Assembly: GCF_902488755.1 (NCBI RefSeq)
Contig: NZ_CABTXF010000003.1
Coordinates: forward strand, 1 to 62,506
Length of the DNA stretch: 62,506 nt
Direction of reading: 5' to 3'
Origin: an uncultured Murdochiella sp.
GTDB lineage: Bacteria > Bacillota > Clostridia > Tissierellales > Peptoniphilaceae
Shown here in pieces: positions 53,987 through 62,506 of this stretch; position 1 is the stretch's first letter; every line of letters starts with the position of its first letter. Below the pieces are notes generated by a model. The model did not search any database. It was not told the origin of the DNA and saw nothing but the letters and a program-made list of their open reading frames with translations. The translations under genes and the position numbers were made by a program.

Positions 53987-55645
53987 CTATTTTCCTTCGC
54001 CGATACGCATAAGCCACTTATCGGCTTTTCCTTTCATCCACATCGTCAAGACCAAGCCGGAGAGCACATAAAATCCGACAAAAACCGCACCTGCCGCCTG
54101 CAAATGACCAGTCGCTATTAAGGGAATCGCCAGCATCATCAACGCAAAGGACTTCATTTGGGAAAAGACTACATTTTTGTTCTGTTTCATTACCGCTAAC
54201 TCATCCATCCAATTCAGTTTTGGCGAATAGATGTCGAGGCATAAATCCCACATAAGCATTCCGTAGCCGGCAAAAAGAGACACGATTACCAGGGTAAGAT
54301 GCACCAACGGTACGAACGGAAACAGAGCAAAACAGATAACCCACAAAAAGACCATCGGCACAAGCCCAAAGATTGCACTGCCCAGGAACTTGCCCATGAA
54401 AAGCGTAAATGCCGGCACCGGAATCGATTTAAGAAAATCCAAGTGCGCCGCGTCACGCGAAATGGTCGTGGATACAAGCGCTCCCATGGTGCCAAAGAGA
54501 GCAATCGACAGACCGGCAATAATCCCAATACTAAAGGCAGTTGATGGCGTATCGGCAAAGGCGAGAAACAACTCACGGAGAATGGACAAATCCGCAGAAT
54601 GTCCGCTGCGAGCAAAACCGACAATCCCACCACCTGCCATGACCCCGATCATAACATAGGGCATGATAACCGCATTGAGTACAAAAACAGGAACACGCAG
54701 AATACCCTTGGCTTCACGGGAAACCAAGCTCAGCAATGCGCCACGTTCTTTTCTTGTGGAGGTTTGCAAAGCGTCTGCAGAAAGCGCTTTGCCATGGTCT
54801 GCTCCTCGCAAGGAAAGGAGAATGGGAAAGTACAATTTCGTAGCCAGTACGAACGTCACGCCCATCCAGAGAACACTGGTCAGGAACATCATGCCATACG
54901 CACCGACAGCGGCTTGCGCTTCGCCAAACGCCATATCCTGTCCATAACGGATGATGGGAAAGAGAAAATCAAGCCATTTCGGTGTCGTCTGCGATATGCC
55001 TTCTACATACGCCAATCGCATAGAAAATTGCATGGAAAGAGAGACTGCGATAGAACCAATCATTGTGATAATGCCGGTAAAAAACGTCAAGCGTTTTTCG
55101 TTCCGTAAAAAAGGAGCAACTTGTAAAAGCAGCAGTAGGACAACGGTCACCAGACACACCGGAACAACGGGCAACAAAAAGAAGACAAGTGTCCATGCTA
55201 AAAGGCTTTGCACAGAAAATGCCGTAATAATGCCGGCAAGAGCAAACGGCAAAAAGACGAGCAGTTGCATCAAATAGGATTGCAACAAGAGACTGACGAG
55301 CTTAGCGCCTAAAATCTCTCTTGGTGATAAAGGCATGGCTAAATAAACCTGCGCATCCGACGAATAAAATAGCGTTGAGGAGGCAAAAGAAAAGATTACC
55401 GCCGTCGTCATCGCGAGACCCATCACACAACCATAAGCGAAATACGGCGCCATCAGCCCCTGTTGCGCATATTCTTTTGCCATCGAGAGACCGACAAAAA
55501 AGAACGCTACGCCAGCGAGAAGGAAGATCGCAATCGTTCCTAACAAGCCGTTGCTTTTCGATTTTTTGTTGCGGTTGAGTGTCTGGCCGCTGCGGTTAAG
55601 CGACAGGATGACGTTGATTTTTACCAGACTCCAAAAACGGCTCAT
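53987..55645 (-). CDS. ABC exporter permease, polytopic
   Basis: 552 residues with about twelve hydrophobic segments, resembling fused two-half ABC-2 type permeases of Firmicutes. The first cytosolic stretch is SGQTLNRNKKSKSN. The loop VYLAMPLSPREILGAKL, repeated in degenerate form as HLDFLKSIPVPAFTLFMGKFL, suggests two homologous halves. No specific family or substrate recognised. The start overlaps the ATPase stop (ATGA). Confidence 0.75.
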   Translation of the reverse strand: MSRFWSLVKINVILSLNRSGQTLNRNKKSKSNGLLGTIAIFLLAGVAFFFVGLSMAKEYAQQGLMAPYFAYGCVMGLAMTTAVIFSFASSTLFYSSDAQVYLAMPLSPREILGAKLVSLLLQSYLMQLLVFLPFALAGIITAFSVQSLLAWTLVFFLLPVVPVCLVTVVLLLLLQVAPFLRNEKRLTFFTGIITMIGSIAVSLSMQFSMRLAYVEGISQTTPKWLDFLFPIIRYGQDMAFGEAQAAVGAYGMMFLTSVLWMGVTFVLATKLYFPILLSLRGADHGKALSADALQTSTRKERGALLSLVSREAKGILRVPVFVLNAVIMPYVMIGVMAGGGIVGFARSGHSADLSILRELFLAFADTPSTAFSIGIIAGLSIALFGTMGALVSTTISRDAAHLDFLKSIPVPAFTLFMGKFLGSAIFGLVPMVFLWVICFALFPFVPLVHLTLVIVSLFAGYGMLMWDLCLDIYSPKLNWMDELAVMKQNKNVVFSQMKSFALMMLAIPLIATGHLQAAGAVFVGFYVLSGLVLTMWMKGKADKWLMRIGEGK

Positions 55646-56460
55646 GCTTCCTGTCCTTCCTGCGGTTCCTGTTCGTTCTGTGCATCTTGCCCCGTCGCAT
55701 GATTTCCACCGTCTTGCGCATCTTGACCATCTTCTGCCAAAACACGGGATTCCGTCACGCGCAGGAAGATTTGTTCCAGCGTCAGATTCGGATACTGCTG
55801 TTGCAGGTTTTCGAGTGTTCCCGTGTATTTTATCTGCCCTTTATTGATGATGGCAATGCGATCACAGAGTTTCTCCGCCACTTCCAGGACATGTGTGGAA
55901 AACAACACGACATTTCCCTTCGCCGCATGTTCCTTCATACGTTTTTTCAAGAGAAAGGAGGCTTGCGGATCCAGTCCCGTCATGGGTTCATCCATAATCC
56001 AGATGTTCGGTTCGTGCATTAACGCCGCAATAATATGAATCTTCTGTTGCATACCGTGGGAATACGAAGAGATGCGATCGCCAATCGCTTCACGCATTTC
56101 AAACGTATCCAACAGCTCCAGAAGACGTCCTTCACGTTCTTCTTTCGGTACGCGATAGATATCGCATATAAAATTAATGTATTCCGTTCCTTTAAGTGCG
56201 GTAAATAGATTCGGGTCATCTGAAACATACGCAAACTGTTCTTTCGCCTTGATCGGATCCTTCTGCAGATCAATGCCGTTAATGGTGATTTTGCCTTCAT
56301 CGGGACGGAGAATGCCGCAAAGCATCCGGATGGTGGTCGTTTTTCCGGCACCGTTCGGGCCGATGAAACCGGTAATGGTACCGGGTTCCAATGTCAGAGA
56401 AAGATGGTCAACGGCGGTTTTGTCGCCGAATGTTTTCGTAATGCCTTGCAGTTCGATCAT
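55642..56460 (-). CDS. ABC transporter ATP-binding protein (exporter)
   Basis: 272 residues. Walker A is GPNGAGKTTTIRML, the signature reads SSYSHGMQQKIHI (a variant of LSGGQ), and Walker B is IWIMDEPMTGLD, as in NatA/EcsA-like exporters. A Gln/Asp-rich C-terminal tail of about 35 residues follows. A strong GGAGG site precedes the ATG. Together with the permease it forms a two-gene transporter whose substrate is unknown. A palindrome in the leader may be its operator. Confidence 0.9.
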   Translation of the reverse strand: MIELQGITKTFGDKTAVDHLSLTLEPGTITGFIGPNGAGKTTTIRMLCGILRPDEGKITINGIDLQKDPIKAKEQFAYVSDDPNLFTALKGTEYINFICDIYRVPKEEREGRLLELLDTFEMREAIGDRISSYSHGMQQKIHIIAALMHEPNIWIMDEPMTGLDPQASFLLKKRMKEHAAKGNVVLFSTHVLEVAEKLCDRIAIINKGQIKYTGTLENLQQQYPNLTLEQIFLRVTESRVLAEDGQDAQDGGNHATGQDAQNEQEPQEGQEA

Positions 56461-56474
56461 AATGCCTCCTTAGT

Positions 56475-56523
56475 TTGCGTTACCATACGCAACTATTGTG
56501 TCATTTTTTTGGTTCGCACGCAA
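56475..56523 (-). promoter_or_regulatory. Promoter and palindrome before the ABC exporter
   Basis: On the minus strand TTGCGT (56518-56523) and CACAAT (56495-56500) are 17 bases apart. Just downstream, TTGCGT-6-ACGCAA (56475-56492) is a perfect inverted repeat between the -10 and the ribosome site. It could bind a repressor or fold in the mRNA leader. Confidence 0.5.
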
Positions 56524-56627
56524 TGCAAATCATAGCGCAAGACATATTCATGTTGTATAGGAATATATGGGGACAATCGTAAGAAGAGGCATCGGTTTCT
56601 CTGTTAGGCTCTGTTAAATTCCCATTT

Positions 56628-57113
56628 CTATGGTATCTTCCATGCCAAATGGAGAAGACAGTATAGAATACCGGCTGCGGCAACTTGCGGAGCAAAGGCC
56701 AATGTCCGAATCTTTTTTTCCTTTTGTCCGATTCGTTGAACGAGACCGCGCAATCCGGTGAGAAATAACGCCAGCCAAAGTAACGTGATGCCTTCCATGA
56801 AACCGAGATAGAGTACAACGACCGCCATCAGTTTGCAGTCTCCCATCCCCAGACTTTCCGGTCGCCAAAGAGAAAAAAGTCCGGAAACAAGAAGCACCCC
56901 GCCCGCTTCCGCAAGGCGCTTGAAAAAAAGTGGCAGATAGTCATCTATAGAAACATTGTCCAACGTATACGCCAGAACGGGCCAAGCCGCCAAATAGAGC
57001 AGCAACAACACCAGTAAAACACGGTTGGGAATGCGCCGATACCGCTCGTCCCACACACCCATCGCGATGAGCGCCGGCAACAGCCATCCCATGGAAATAA
57101 AAAAAACGTTCAT
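56628..57113 (-). CDS. Type 4 prepilin peptidase (A24) domain protein
   Basis: 161 residues from ATG 57113 (GGAGG site). Four or five membrane helices. The two catalytic aspartates of the A24 family are visible in DERYRRIPN (about residue 18) and GMGDCKLMAV (about 90). It lacks the N-terminal methylase domain of PilD and resembles short CpaA/TadV-type peptidases. No prepilin, pilus ATPase or competence pseudopilus genes are in the window, so its substrates must be encoded elsewhere. Confidence 0.82.
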   Translation of the reverse strand: MNVFFISMGWLLPALIAMGVWDERYRRIPNRVLLVLLLLYLAAWPVLAYTLDNVSIDDYLPLFFKRLAEAGGVLLVSGLFSLWRPESLGMGDCKLMAVVVLYLGFMEGITLLWLALFLTGLRGLVQRIGQKEKKIRTLAFAPQVAAAGILYCLLHLAWKIP

Positions 57114-57326
57114 GCTTTGTCCTCCATGAAAGGAGCATAGCATGGACGTTTTCTCTTGGTGTTCCTACTTTGGTATCGAGTATTCCGCATGCGCTTCGTG
57201 GAATATCGCTACCGCTTCACATCGTGTTGTGTATTGTCTGTTTCTGCCTCACCGCATTTTACGCACTCTCCCTGGTGCTTAGGAAAAGCCGAGATAAAAC
57301 AACAGAAATAACACACGACATGAAAA

Positions 57327-58229
57327 TCAATCTTCCTCGAAATCCAGTATGCGCTTCCAACCATCGGAGGCGAAGCGCACGGAGGCATTCTTCCTCGCCA
57401 TCTCGTCTGCATATTGCGCCGGATTGCGAAACGACGGGCTGTAATGCGTGAGCCACGTTTCCTTTGCGCCGGCACGCGCGGCGAGTTCTGCGGCTTCCCA
57501 CGCCGTCATGTGACATTTTTCTTCTGCGCCCTTGGTCTTTTCCCGATCGCCGTAAATTCCCTCCGTAATCAACAGATCACAATCCTTTGCTGCCCGCTCC
57601 AAGGTCGCGCACGGACGCGTGTCGGTAGAATACACGACCGATAACCCCCGACGCGCCGGTCCGCTAACCTCTTCGGGATGAATCCGGCGTAATCCGACTA
57701 AGACACTCTCTCCTGCCTGCAATTTCCGCCAATCCATAACCGGAATCTCCAAGGCCTTCGCTTTTTCCGGCAAAAACTTTGGACGGCGGAAGAGATCGAG
57801 ACGGTACCCGTAGCAAACAATATTGTGTCGTACCGGAAAAGGCGTAACCTGTAATGCGCCAACCGAAAATGGCGCCTTTCCCAAGCGATGAAAGTGCACG
57901 TCAAAATTAACGCCAACCACAACGCAAAGATTGGCAACTACTTCTTCTACCGCATCCGGACCATAAATATGCACCGGTTCCCGACGTCCTTCAGTATTCA
58001 TGGAAGAGAGCAGCCCACTGATGCCGGCAACATGGTCTCCATGCACGTGGGTAAACAAGATGGCGTCAATGGAGTGCATCGACCATCCGTATCGACGGAT
58101 GGCGACCTGCGTTCCTTCTCCGCAATCAATCAGCACGGAATGTCCCTGATGGCGTACCAGAAGCGCCGTCAAGTGGCGTCCCGGTAAAGGCATCATACCG
58201 CCCGTGCCCAATAAACAGACATCAATCAT
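57327..58229 (-). CDS. rnz: Ribonuclease Z
   Basis: Zinc-dependent endonuclease that matures tRNA 3' ends. 300 residues. The beta-lactamase-fold metal motif is FTHVHGDHVAG (about residue 60), with FPVRHNIVCYGYR, YSTDTRP and LTHYSPSF supplying further metal ligands. The N terminus LLGTGGMMPLPGRHLTALLV is typical. A GAGGGG site precedes the ATG. Transcription may be isolated from the kinase gene upstream by about 100 bases of structured sequence. Confidence 0.93.
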   Translation of the reverse strand: MIDVCLLGTGGMMPLPGRHLTALLVRHQGHSVLIDCGEGTQVAIRRYGWSMHSIDAILFTHVHGDHVAGISGLLSSMNTEGRREPVHIYGPDAVEEVVANLCVVVGVNFDVHFHRLGKAPFSVGALQVTPFPVRHNIVCYGYRLDLFRRPKFLPEKAKALEIPVMDWRKLQAGESVLVGLRRIHPEEVSGPARRGLSVVYSTDTRPCATLERAAKDCDLLITEGIYGDREKTKGAEEKCHMTAWEAAELAARAGAKETWLTHYSPSFRNPAQYADEMARKNASVRFASDGWKRILDFEED

Positions 58230-58248
58230 TTCTATCCCCTCAACTCAT

Positions 58249-58316
58249 CTTTCGATACTTCGCTGCGAGAAGTCGCTTCTCTATCGAAAGTTTTTTTCCA
58301 TGATATCATGTTTTTT
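58249..58316 (+). terminator. Two terminator-like structures in plus orientation
   Basis: CTTTCGATA (58249-58257) pairs with TATCGAAAG (58282-58290), enclosing a perfect GAGAAG-TCG-CTTCTC hairpin, and is followed by T7. Next, CATGATATCATG (58299-58310) is followed by T6. Both point rightward, opposite to the flanking genes, so they may stop antisense transcripts. Confidence 0.5.
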
Positions 58317-58326
58317 CTCTTTATTT

Positions 58327-60990
58327 TTAGAGGATGTGGTGCGGAAACGCTACGCTTGCCTTAAAGAGGTCGCCATCAATATCGAGGGTAAGACTTCCTC
58401 CCATGCGTTTTGCCAGCTGCTCAGCAATAGACAGACCCAGACCGCTTCCTTCAGTTGTACGGGACTTGTCCGATCGATTGAAGCGTTCCAAAAGCTCCTC
58501 TGCCGGAATATTCAACTCATAGCGCGAGGTGTTTTTCATCGTAAAGACTGCCTGATTTTCCTGCTGCTGCAGCTGAATATACACACGAGTGCCTTCCTGA
58601 CTGTATTTTTGCGCATTGCTAAAGAGATTCTCCAAAACACGCGAAAGTTTTTGTCCATCCGCCTCAATATACAAAGGCTCTTCGGGAAGATCCACTACCG
58701 GGACGAGTGCATTCTTCTTCCAGCCGGAATCTGCTTCTGCCAGACTTTGACGAACGACTTCCGTATAATCAATCTCTTCCATATTCAACTGCACTGCGCC
58801 ACTCGTTGCTTTCGACACATCGATAAGATCATTCATCAGAATTTTCAGGCGCTGCGCCTTCTTTGCCAGCACTTCGAGATACTGCGCGCGTTCTTCCTCG
58901 GTCGCGTCGGGGCTGCGCAAAAGATCCACATAGTTAATAATGGAGGTAAGGGGCGTGCGCAGATCATGTGACACATTGGTAATCAATTCTGTCTGCATCC
59001 GTTCATTTTTCAGACTTTTCTCCACGGCATGTTGCAAGCTCTGATCAAATCGGTTGATTTCACTTGCCATCCGGCGATGTGCTCCATAAAAAGACTCTTC
59101 TTCCAAACGTTCATGCCAGTCGCCGTCCGCAATACGCTGCATGGAAGAAATAATACGGGCGTCATCCCGATCCTGCCGTAGGGCAAAAACGATAGGAACT
59201 GCTGCGGCCGTCAATAGTAACAATCCCCAAAGCAAATCCCAAGAAAGCAACGCATATAAAAAGACCGTGCCACACACGCCAACATAAAATAGCAAAACTT
59301 TCACCAGCACGCGATGCTTTGCCTTCTTCCCCTCTTGATAAGAGCGGTAAAGTGTATGCAATGCTTGCCCAATCGTCCAGAGAATACTCCCGCGGAAAAA
59401 TCGTCCCTGACGAGCTTTTCGGAAGAGCATGGATAACAACAGCCAACCGACGAGATCGAACACAATCAAGCACGGAATGAGAAGAAGCCAATACGGGTTG
59501 TGCATGGGGTCACGCAAGAGGGTCATGGCTTGCCCATCAAGAACATTCAGTAGCTCTATCGCCATAGCGAACACGAACCAAAGAAACAGAACGCACGCCA
59601 TAAGCACCAATTCCAAAGGAATAGCGCCTTCCACTTTGCGCAGAAACGGTATATATGCGTTTGTTGTGCGTACGAGAGTTACACAAAGCGTCACCAGCCA
59701 CAAAACACCGGAAACGATCGCCGCTAAAACGCTCAGTTTGGAAACTTTCTGTGCTACGGGAAAAGTCTGCAAGTACAACTGCAACGAATCCTCTTCTTGC
59801 ATGGTCGTATCCACTCGCAGCGTCACTTTCATGCTCGGTTCATTCAGGCTTTCATCCTGCGCCAAAAGGACGTTAATCGGCGGAACTCCGTTTATCAGCG
59901 TATCGTTCCACAGTCCTGTTCCGACGGTGCAATAGCCGTTCTCCACCGTTATCGGGGCACTCCATGCCGGCGTTTTGCTTTTTGACCGCATCGCATTGGT
60001 GAATTTTTTCGTTCCGTCCAAGATAGAAATCGTATATTCCAAATTGCTCGGTTTCTCTTCATACTGGCGCGTGCGCGCATCTATCTTCAGAAAATTTAAC
60101 GTTATCTCCAGCTGATTCAACGACTCACGATACCATTCCAAATTCCCTTGCGCAGCGGCAAGAAGGGAATCGGCGGACAACGGTTTGACGACTTCTTTCG
60201 CCTGATGAATAATATCCTCTGTCCATTCGCCTTCTTCTTTCGATGACCATTCGCCTTCCTCCGGCGCGACAGATGGTGCCTTGTCTACTCCCTCTGTTGC
60301 TTGTGCATACGACTCGTGCGCAGAAGCCGACGACGTGGAATTCGGCGACTCTGACGAAGCAAAACGAAAGTCTGTATGCTTACCAAAGCGCAGTTCTACA
60401 TCTTTCGGCGCAGTTCTTATCCCTTCTTTCATCCACTTCTGTAAATCCGCTTTGGTGTAGAAAATGGTGGGTGCTTGCGGATATGCGTCCCCTTCCGCTT
60501 TCCCGTTTTCACGGATATACGTCTTTGCTGTTTCCAACTTCTCCGTCGGAGTACTCTTTGTCGAAATAGTCGCCATGTAGTCCAACTGACGGATGGCAGA
60601 CCAAGAACCAAAGGTATGCGGTAGAGGAGTATCCTCCGGTAACTGAGAAAGCTCAGCTTGGCTCTGCGATATCAACGTGTGGTTGACAAGACTACGCGCC
60701 TCATCAAGAAACGTGTACGCAAAACCTCTCGTCGCATTTCCTTCTCGTGACCAATCATTCAAATGCTCCGTTTGCAATTGTGCCAACACATAAAGAGAAA
60801 GACCGAACACTACGGCAGCAAGAACATTCAGTGTCAAGTAGGGCCATACCCGACGATGTCGAACTTTCGGTTGCTCATCATTGAGCGTTGGAGAAGTCGT
60901 TTGTTCCTCTTGTCCCACTTCTTCTTTTGTATGCAAGGCAGAAAGCCCCTCCTTCATCCGTTTCATCGCGTTTTGGATGTGCTTATTCAT
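58327..60990 (-). CDS. Large membrane sensor histidine kinase
   Basis: 887 residues. A cytosolic N terminus of about 47 residues is followed by one helix (about 48-70) and an outer domain of about 340 residues. A bundle of five or six helices comes next (about 415-600), then a HAMP-like segment, HisKA with the phospho-His in TNVSHDLRTPLTSIINY, and the ATPase domain (ENLFSNAQKYS, GSGLGLSIAEQLAKRMGG). The ligand of the outer domain is unknown. The start overlaps the response regulator stop by 8 bases, so this is one two-component operon. Confidence 0.92.
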   Translation of the reverse strand: MNKHIQNAMKRMKEGLSALHTKEEVGQEEQTTSPTLNDEQPKVRHRRVWPYLTLNVLAAVVFGLSLYVLAQLQTEHLNDWSREGNATRGFAYTFLDEARSLVNHTLISQSQAELSQLPEDTPLPHTFGSWSAIRQLDYMATISTKSTPTEKLETAKTYIRENGKAEGDAYPQAPTIFYTKADLQKWMKEGIRTAPKDVELRFGKHTDFRFASSESPNSTSSASAHESYAQATEGVDKAPSVAPEEGEWSSKEEGEWTEDIIHQAKEVVKPLSADSLLAAAQGNLEWYRESLNQLEITLNFLKIDARTRQYEEKPSNLEYTISILDGTKKFTNAMRSKSKTPAWSAPITVENGYCTVGTGLWNDTLINGVPPINVLLAQDESLNEPSMKVTLRVDTTMQEEDSLQLYLQTFPVAQKVSKLSVLAAIVSGVLWLVTLCVTLVRTTNAYIPFLRKVEGAIPLELVLMACVLFLWFVFAMAIELLNVLDGQAMTLLRDPMHNPYWLLLIPCLIVFDLVGWLLLSMLFRKARQGRFFRGSILWTIGQALHTLYRSYQEGKKAKHRVLVKVLLFYVGVCGTVFLYALLSWDLLWGLLLLTAAAVPIVFALRQDRDDARIISSMQRIADGDWHERLEEESFYGAHRRMASEINRFDQSLQHAVEKSLKNERMQTELITNVSHDLRTPLTSIINYVDLLRSPDATEEERAQYLEVLAKKAQRLKILMNDLIDVSKATSGAVQLNMEEIDYTEVVRQSLAEADSGWKKNALVPVVDLPEEPLYIEADGQKLSRVLENLFSNAQKYSQEGTRVYIQLQQQENQAVFTMKNTSRYELNIPAEELLERFNRSDKSRTTEGSGLGLSIAEQLAKRMGGSLTLDIDGDLFKASVAFPHHIL

Positions 60991-61849
60991 GCTGTCCTCC
61001 TTTCCCGATTTCTTCTGTTTCTACATCGGTGTCCCTTGCCTCTTGTGAAATGGACGGATGTATCGGCTGCTCATGGCTATACAAGGGGTGATCTGCTTTC
61101 TCCAACGCCTCTCTTTGCAAAGTCTGCTTTGGATCCGACTGTGGTTCCATGCGATATCCTCTTCCCCAAATTACTTTCAGATAACGGGGTTCGCGTGGAT
61201 TAATCTCTATTTTTTCGCGAATATGGCGGATATGAACGGCGACCGTGGCTACCGAACCGGCGGAGTCTTCCTGCCAAACGGCTTCATAGATTTCTTCGCT
61301 GGAATACACTCTGCCCGGATGTTCCATCAGAAGCCAAAGAATGGAGAACTCCAACGGGGTCAACGAACGTGGTGTTCCATCTACCTCGACGCTTTGATTA
61401 CGGCGATTAAGAATGAGAGTTCCTTGGCGAAGCACTACGCCCTCGACATCCTCTCGCGGATCATACGGGCGAAATTGCGTGTAGCGGCGAAGCTGACTTT
61501 TCACTCGCGCAACCAATTCTTTCGCATTAAAGGGTTTCGTGATGTAATCGTCCGCTCCGCCCAGCAGACCATCTATCTTATCGCTGCTTTCTCCTTTGGC
61601 GGATACCAGAATGACCGGAAGTGATCGACTTTCCCGAATATGCGTCAACGCTTCCATGCCATCCATCAACGGCATCATGATATCGAGTAAAACGAGATGA
61701 ATGGGCTGTTTCTCCAAGACTTCCAACGCCTGTTTGCCATTGTAGGCGTGATGCACCGTATAGCCGGCACGTTCAAGATAAATTTGTATCGCCTGTACAA
61801 TTTCAAAATCGTCGTCACAGACGAGAATGTGAAGTCTTTGTTCGCTCAT
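60983..61849 (-). CDS. OmpR/VanR-type response regulator with C-terminal tail
   Basis: 288 residues. The receiver domain (1-120) has phospho-acceptor D in VLLDIMMPLMDG (about 54) and Lys in DDYITKPFNAKEL. The winged-helix DNA-binding domain (about 135-232) ends VIWGRGYRMEP, where this family normally stops. About 55 more residues follow, polar and rich in Gln, Glu and His (QSDPKQTLQREALEKAD onward), of unknown role. An AAAGGAGGGG site precedes the ATG. First gene of the two-component operon. Confidence 0.93.
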   Translation of the reverse strand: MSEQRLHILVCDDDFEIVQAIQIYLERAGYTVHHAYNGKQALEVLEKQPIHLVLLDIMMPLMDGMEALTHIRESRSLPVILVSAKGESSDKIDGLLGGADDYITKPFNAKELVARVKSQLRRYTQFRPYDPREDVEGVVLRQGTLILNRRNQSVEVDGTPRSLTPLEFSILWLLMEHPGRVYSSEEIYEAVWQEDSAGSVATVAVHIRHIREKIEINPREPRYLKVIWGRGYRMEPQSDPKQTLQREALEKADHPLYSHEQPIHPSISQEARDTDVETEEIGKGGQHE

Positions 61850-62029
61850 CTTCCCCTCCTTTACCTTTATCTTATTCTATCGTGCTCAAGAATGCATATT
61901 GCGTGAACTTCTTAATTAATCATTAAGATCGATGCCGGAAACGCCTTGTATATGCATAGGGCTTTGAATCCACACATATCGTTATCTGCGAATGATGCCT
62001 ACCCTTAATGAACGCTAAAGAAAAGCGGT
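61850..62029. other. Upstream region of the two-component operon
   Basis: AT-rich sequence with TAGAAT- and TAAGAT-like -10 candidates near 61880 on the minus strand. I see no gene here. Confidence 0.4.
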
Positions 62030-62075
62030 GCCGACCTGCGGTCGGCGATTTCAAAACGCCGCCCTCGGCGGCGTT
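62030..62075. repeat. Two short GC-rich hairpins
   Basis: GCCGACC-TGC-GGTCGGC (62030-62046) and AACGCCGCC-CTC-GGCGGCGTT (62055-62075) are perfect inverted repeats. The second is followed by CCTTATTT, a weak T-run. They stand at the head of the hairpin-repeat array. Confidence 0.75.
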
Positions 62076-62087
62076 CCTTATTTCACC

Positions 62088-62115
62088 GCGCCGCCACTGG
62101 TATTTATAGCGGCGC
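62088..62115. repeat. Copy of the GCGCCGC hairpin repeat
   Basis: GCGCCGCCACTGG, then GCGGCGC: the same element as the two 40-bp units at 23798-23877, here as one copy with a different loop. Confidence 0.7.
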
Positions 62116-62168
62116 TCATCATGGAAGGGTTCGTCGGAAAATGCCTTTCAGGGTTCTTGACCCTTCTT

Positions 62169-62506
62169 GACCCTGGCAAATGCGTCTTTTTGCTCTTTGC
62201 CAGGGATGATTTCGGGCGAGACGACCCTGGCTATCGACACTTTTCGCCATTTGCCAGGGGTGTTTTCTGATTCTTGACCCTGGCAAATGCATTTATTTAT
62301 CGTTTGCCAGGGGTGTTTTCGGGCGAAGCGACCCTGGCTATCGACACTTTTCGCCATTTGCCAGGGGTGTTTGCTGATTCTTGACCCTGGCAAGTGCGTT
62401 TTTTTGCCCTTTGCCAGGGGCGTTTGCTGATTCTTGACCCTGGCAAATGCGTTTTTTTGCCTTTTGCCAGGGGTGATTTCGGGCGAGGCGACCCTGGCTA
62501 TCGACA
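62169..62506. repeat. Second array of CCCTGGCAAA hairpin repeats, running off the window
   Basis: Seven units, the last cut by the window end. Units 1, 3, 5 and 6 have the form GACCCTGGCAAATGCG...TTTGCCAGGG seen at 23259-23781. Units 2, 4 and 7 carry a second core, GACCCTGGCTATCGACAC..., with the same closing arm. The two forms partly alternate. Spacers are again related to each other (TGTTTTCGGGCGAAGC and TGTTTGCTGATTCTT types). Open frames across it are not conserved. Confidence 0.9.

Overview
The window reads as chromosome of a low-redundancy, obligately anaerobic Firmicute (Clostridia/Tissierellia type). Evidence: leftward operons with strong GGAGG ribosome sites, a flavodiiron protein, a large 2-hydroxyacyl-CoA dehydratase-type activase, a SufCBDSU system with SufU, an Ami/Opp peptide importer, tryptophanase (indole production) and no visible respiratory genes. 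A Peptoniphilaceae coccus such as Murdochiella would fit the mid-range GC, but that is only an inference. Almost all genes lie on the minus strand, so replication probably runs right to left here.

Layout. 1-340: the edge of an integrative conjugative element (ICE) abutting the 3' end of rlmD. 299-12596: a leftward run ftsH, ppaC, sua5/tsaC, upp, murA, recD2, comF, a 2-hydroxyacid dehydrogenase and rlmD. recD2 is broken by a stop next to 21 bases identical to an Illumina P7 library primer, almost certainly an assembly artefact. 12740-14646: a structured leader or ncRNA and two rightward membrane-protein genes (YitT family and an unknown). 14674-17061: an AT-rich island with an EcoRI-type restriction-modification system plus a small HTH regulator, flanked by imperfect inverted repeats. 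17090-22859: secA, prfB (with its programmed frameshift) and proS. 22860-24253: a non-coding repeat field of tandem repeats and ten hairpin repeats, leading into a rightward tryptophanase and Na+-dependent transporter cassette. That cassette splits the usual hpf-secA neighbourhood. 27545-28087: hpf, followed upstream by a cluster of DnaA-box-like sites.

28653-35301: an oligopeptide importer operon (oppA, B, C, D, F). 35524-41210: sufCBDSU and a thioredoxin-fold lipoprotein. 41260-49633: activase, type-2 isopentenyl-diphosphate isomerase, Mrp and transketolase. 49825-52817: rightward flavodiiron protein and phosphoglycerate mutase. 53006-61849: glycosyltransferase, an ABC exporter pair, a lone prepilin peptidase, RNase Z and a two-component system. 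61850-62506: a second array of the same hairpin repeats, running off the window.

The most notable observations are the EcoRI-like system with an added controller-type gene and operator palindrome, the two arrays of CCCTGGCAAA...TTTGCCAGGG hairpins, the DnaA-box cluster away from any dnaA gene, the ICE junction in the catalytic end of rlmD, and the primer sequence inside recD2. Start codons were reassigned where a ribosome site clearly favoured an internal start.
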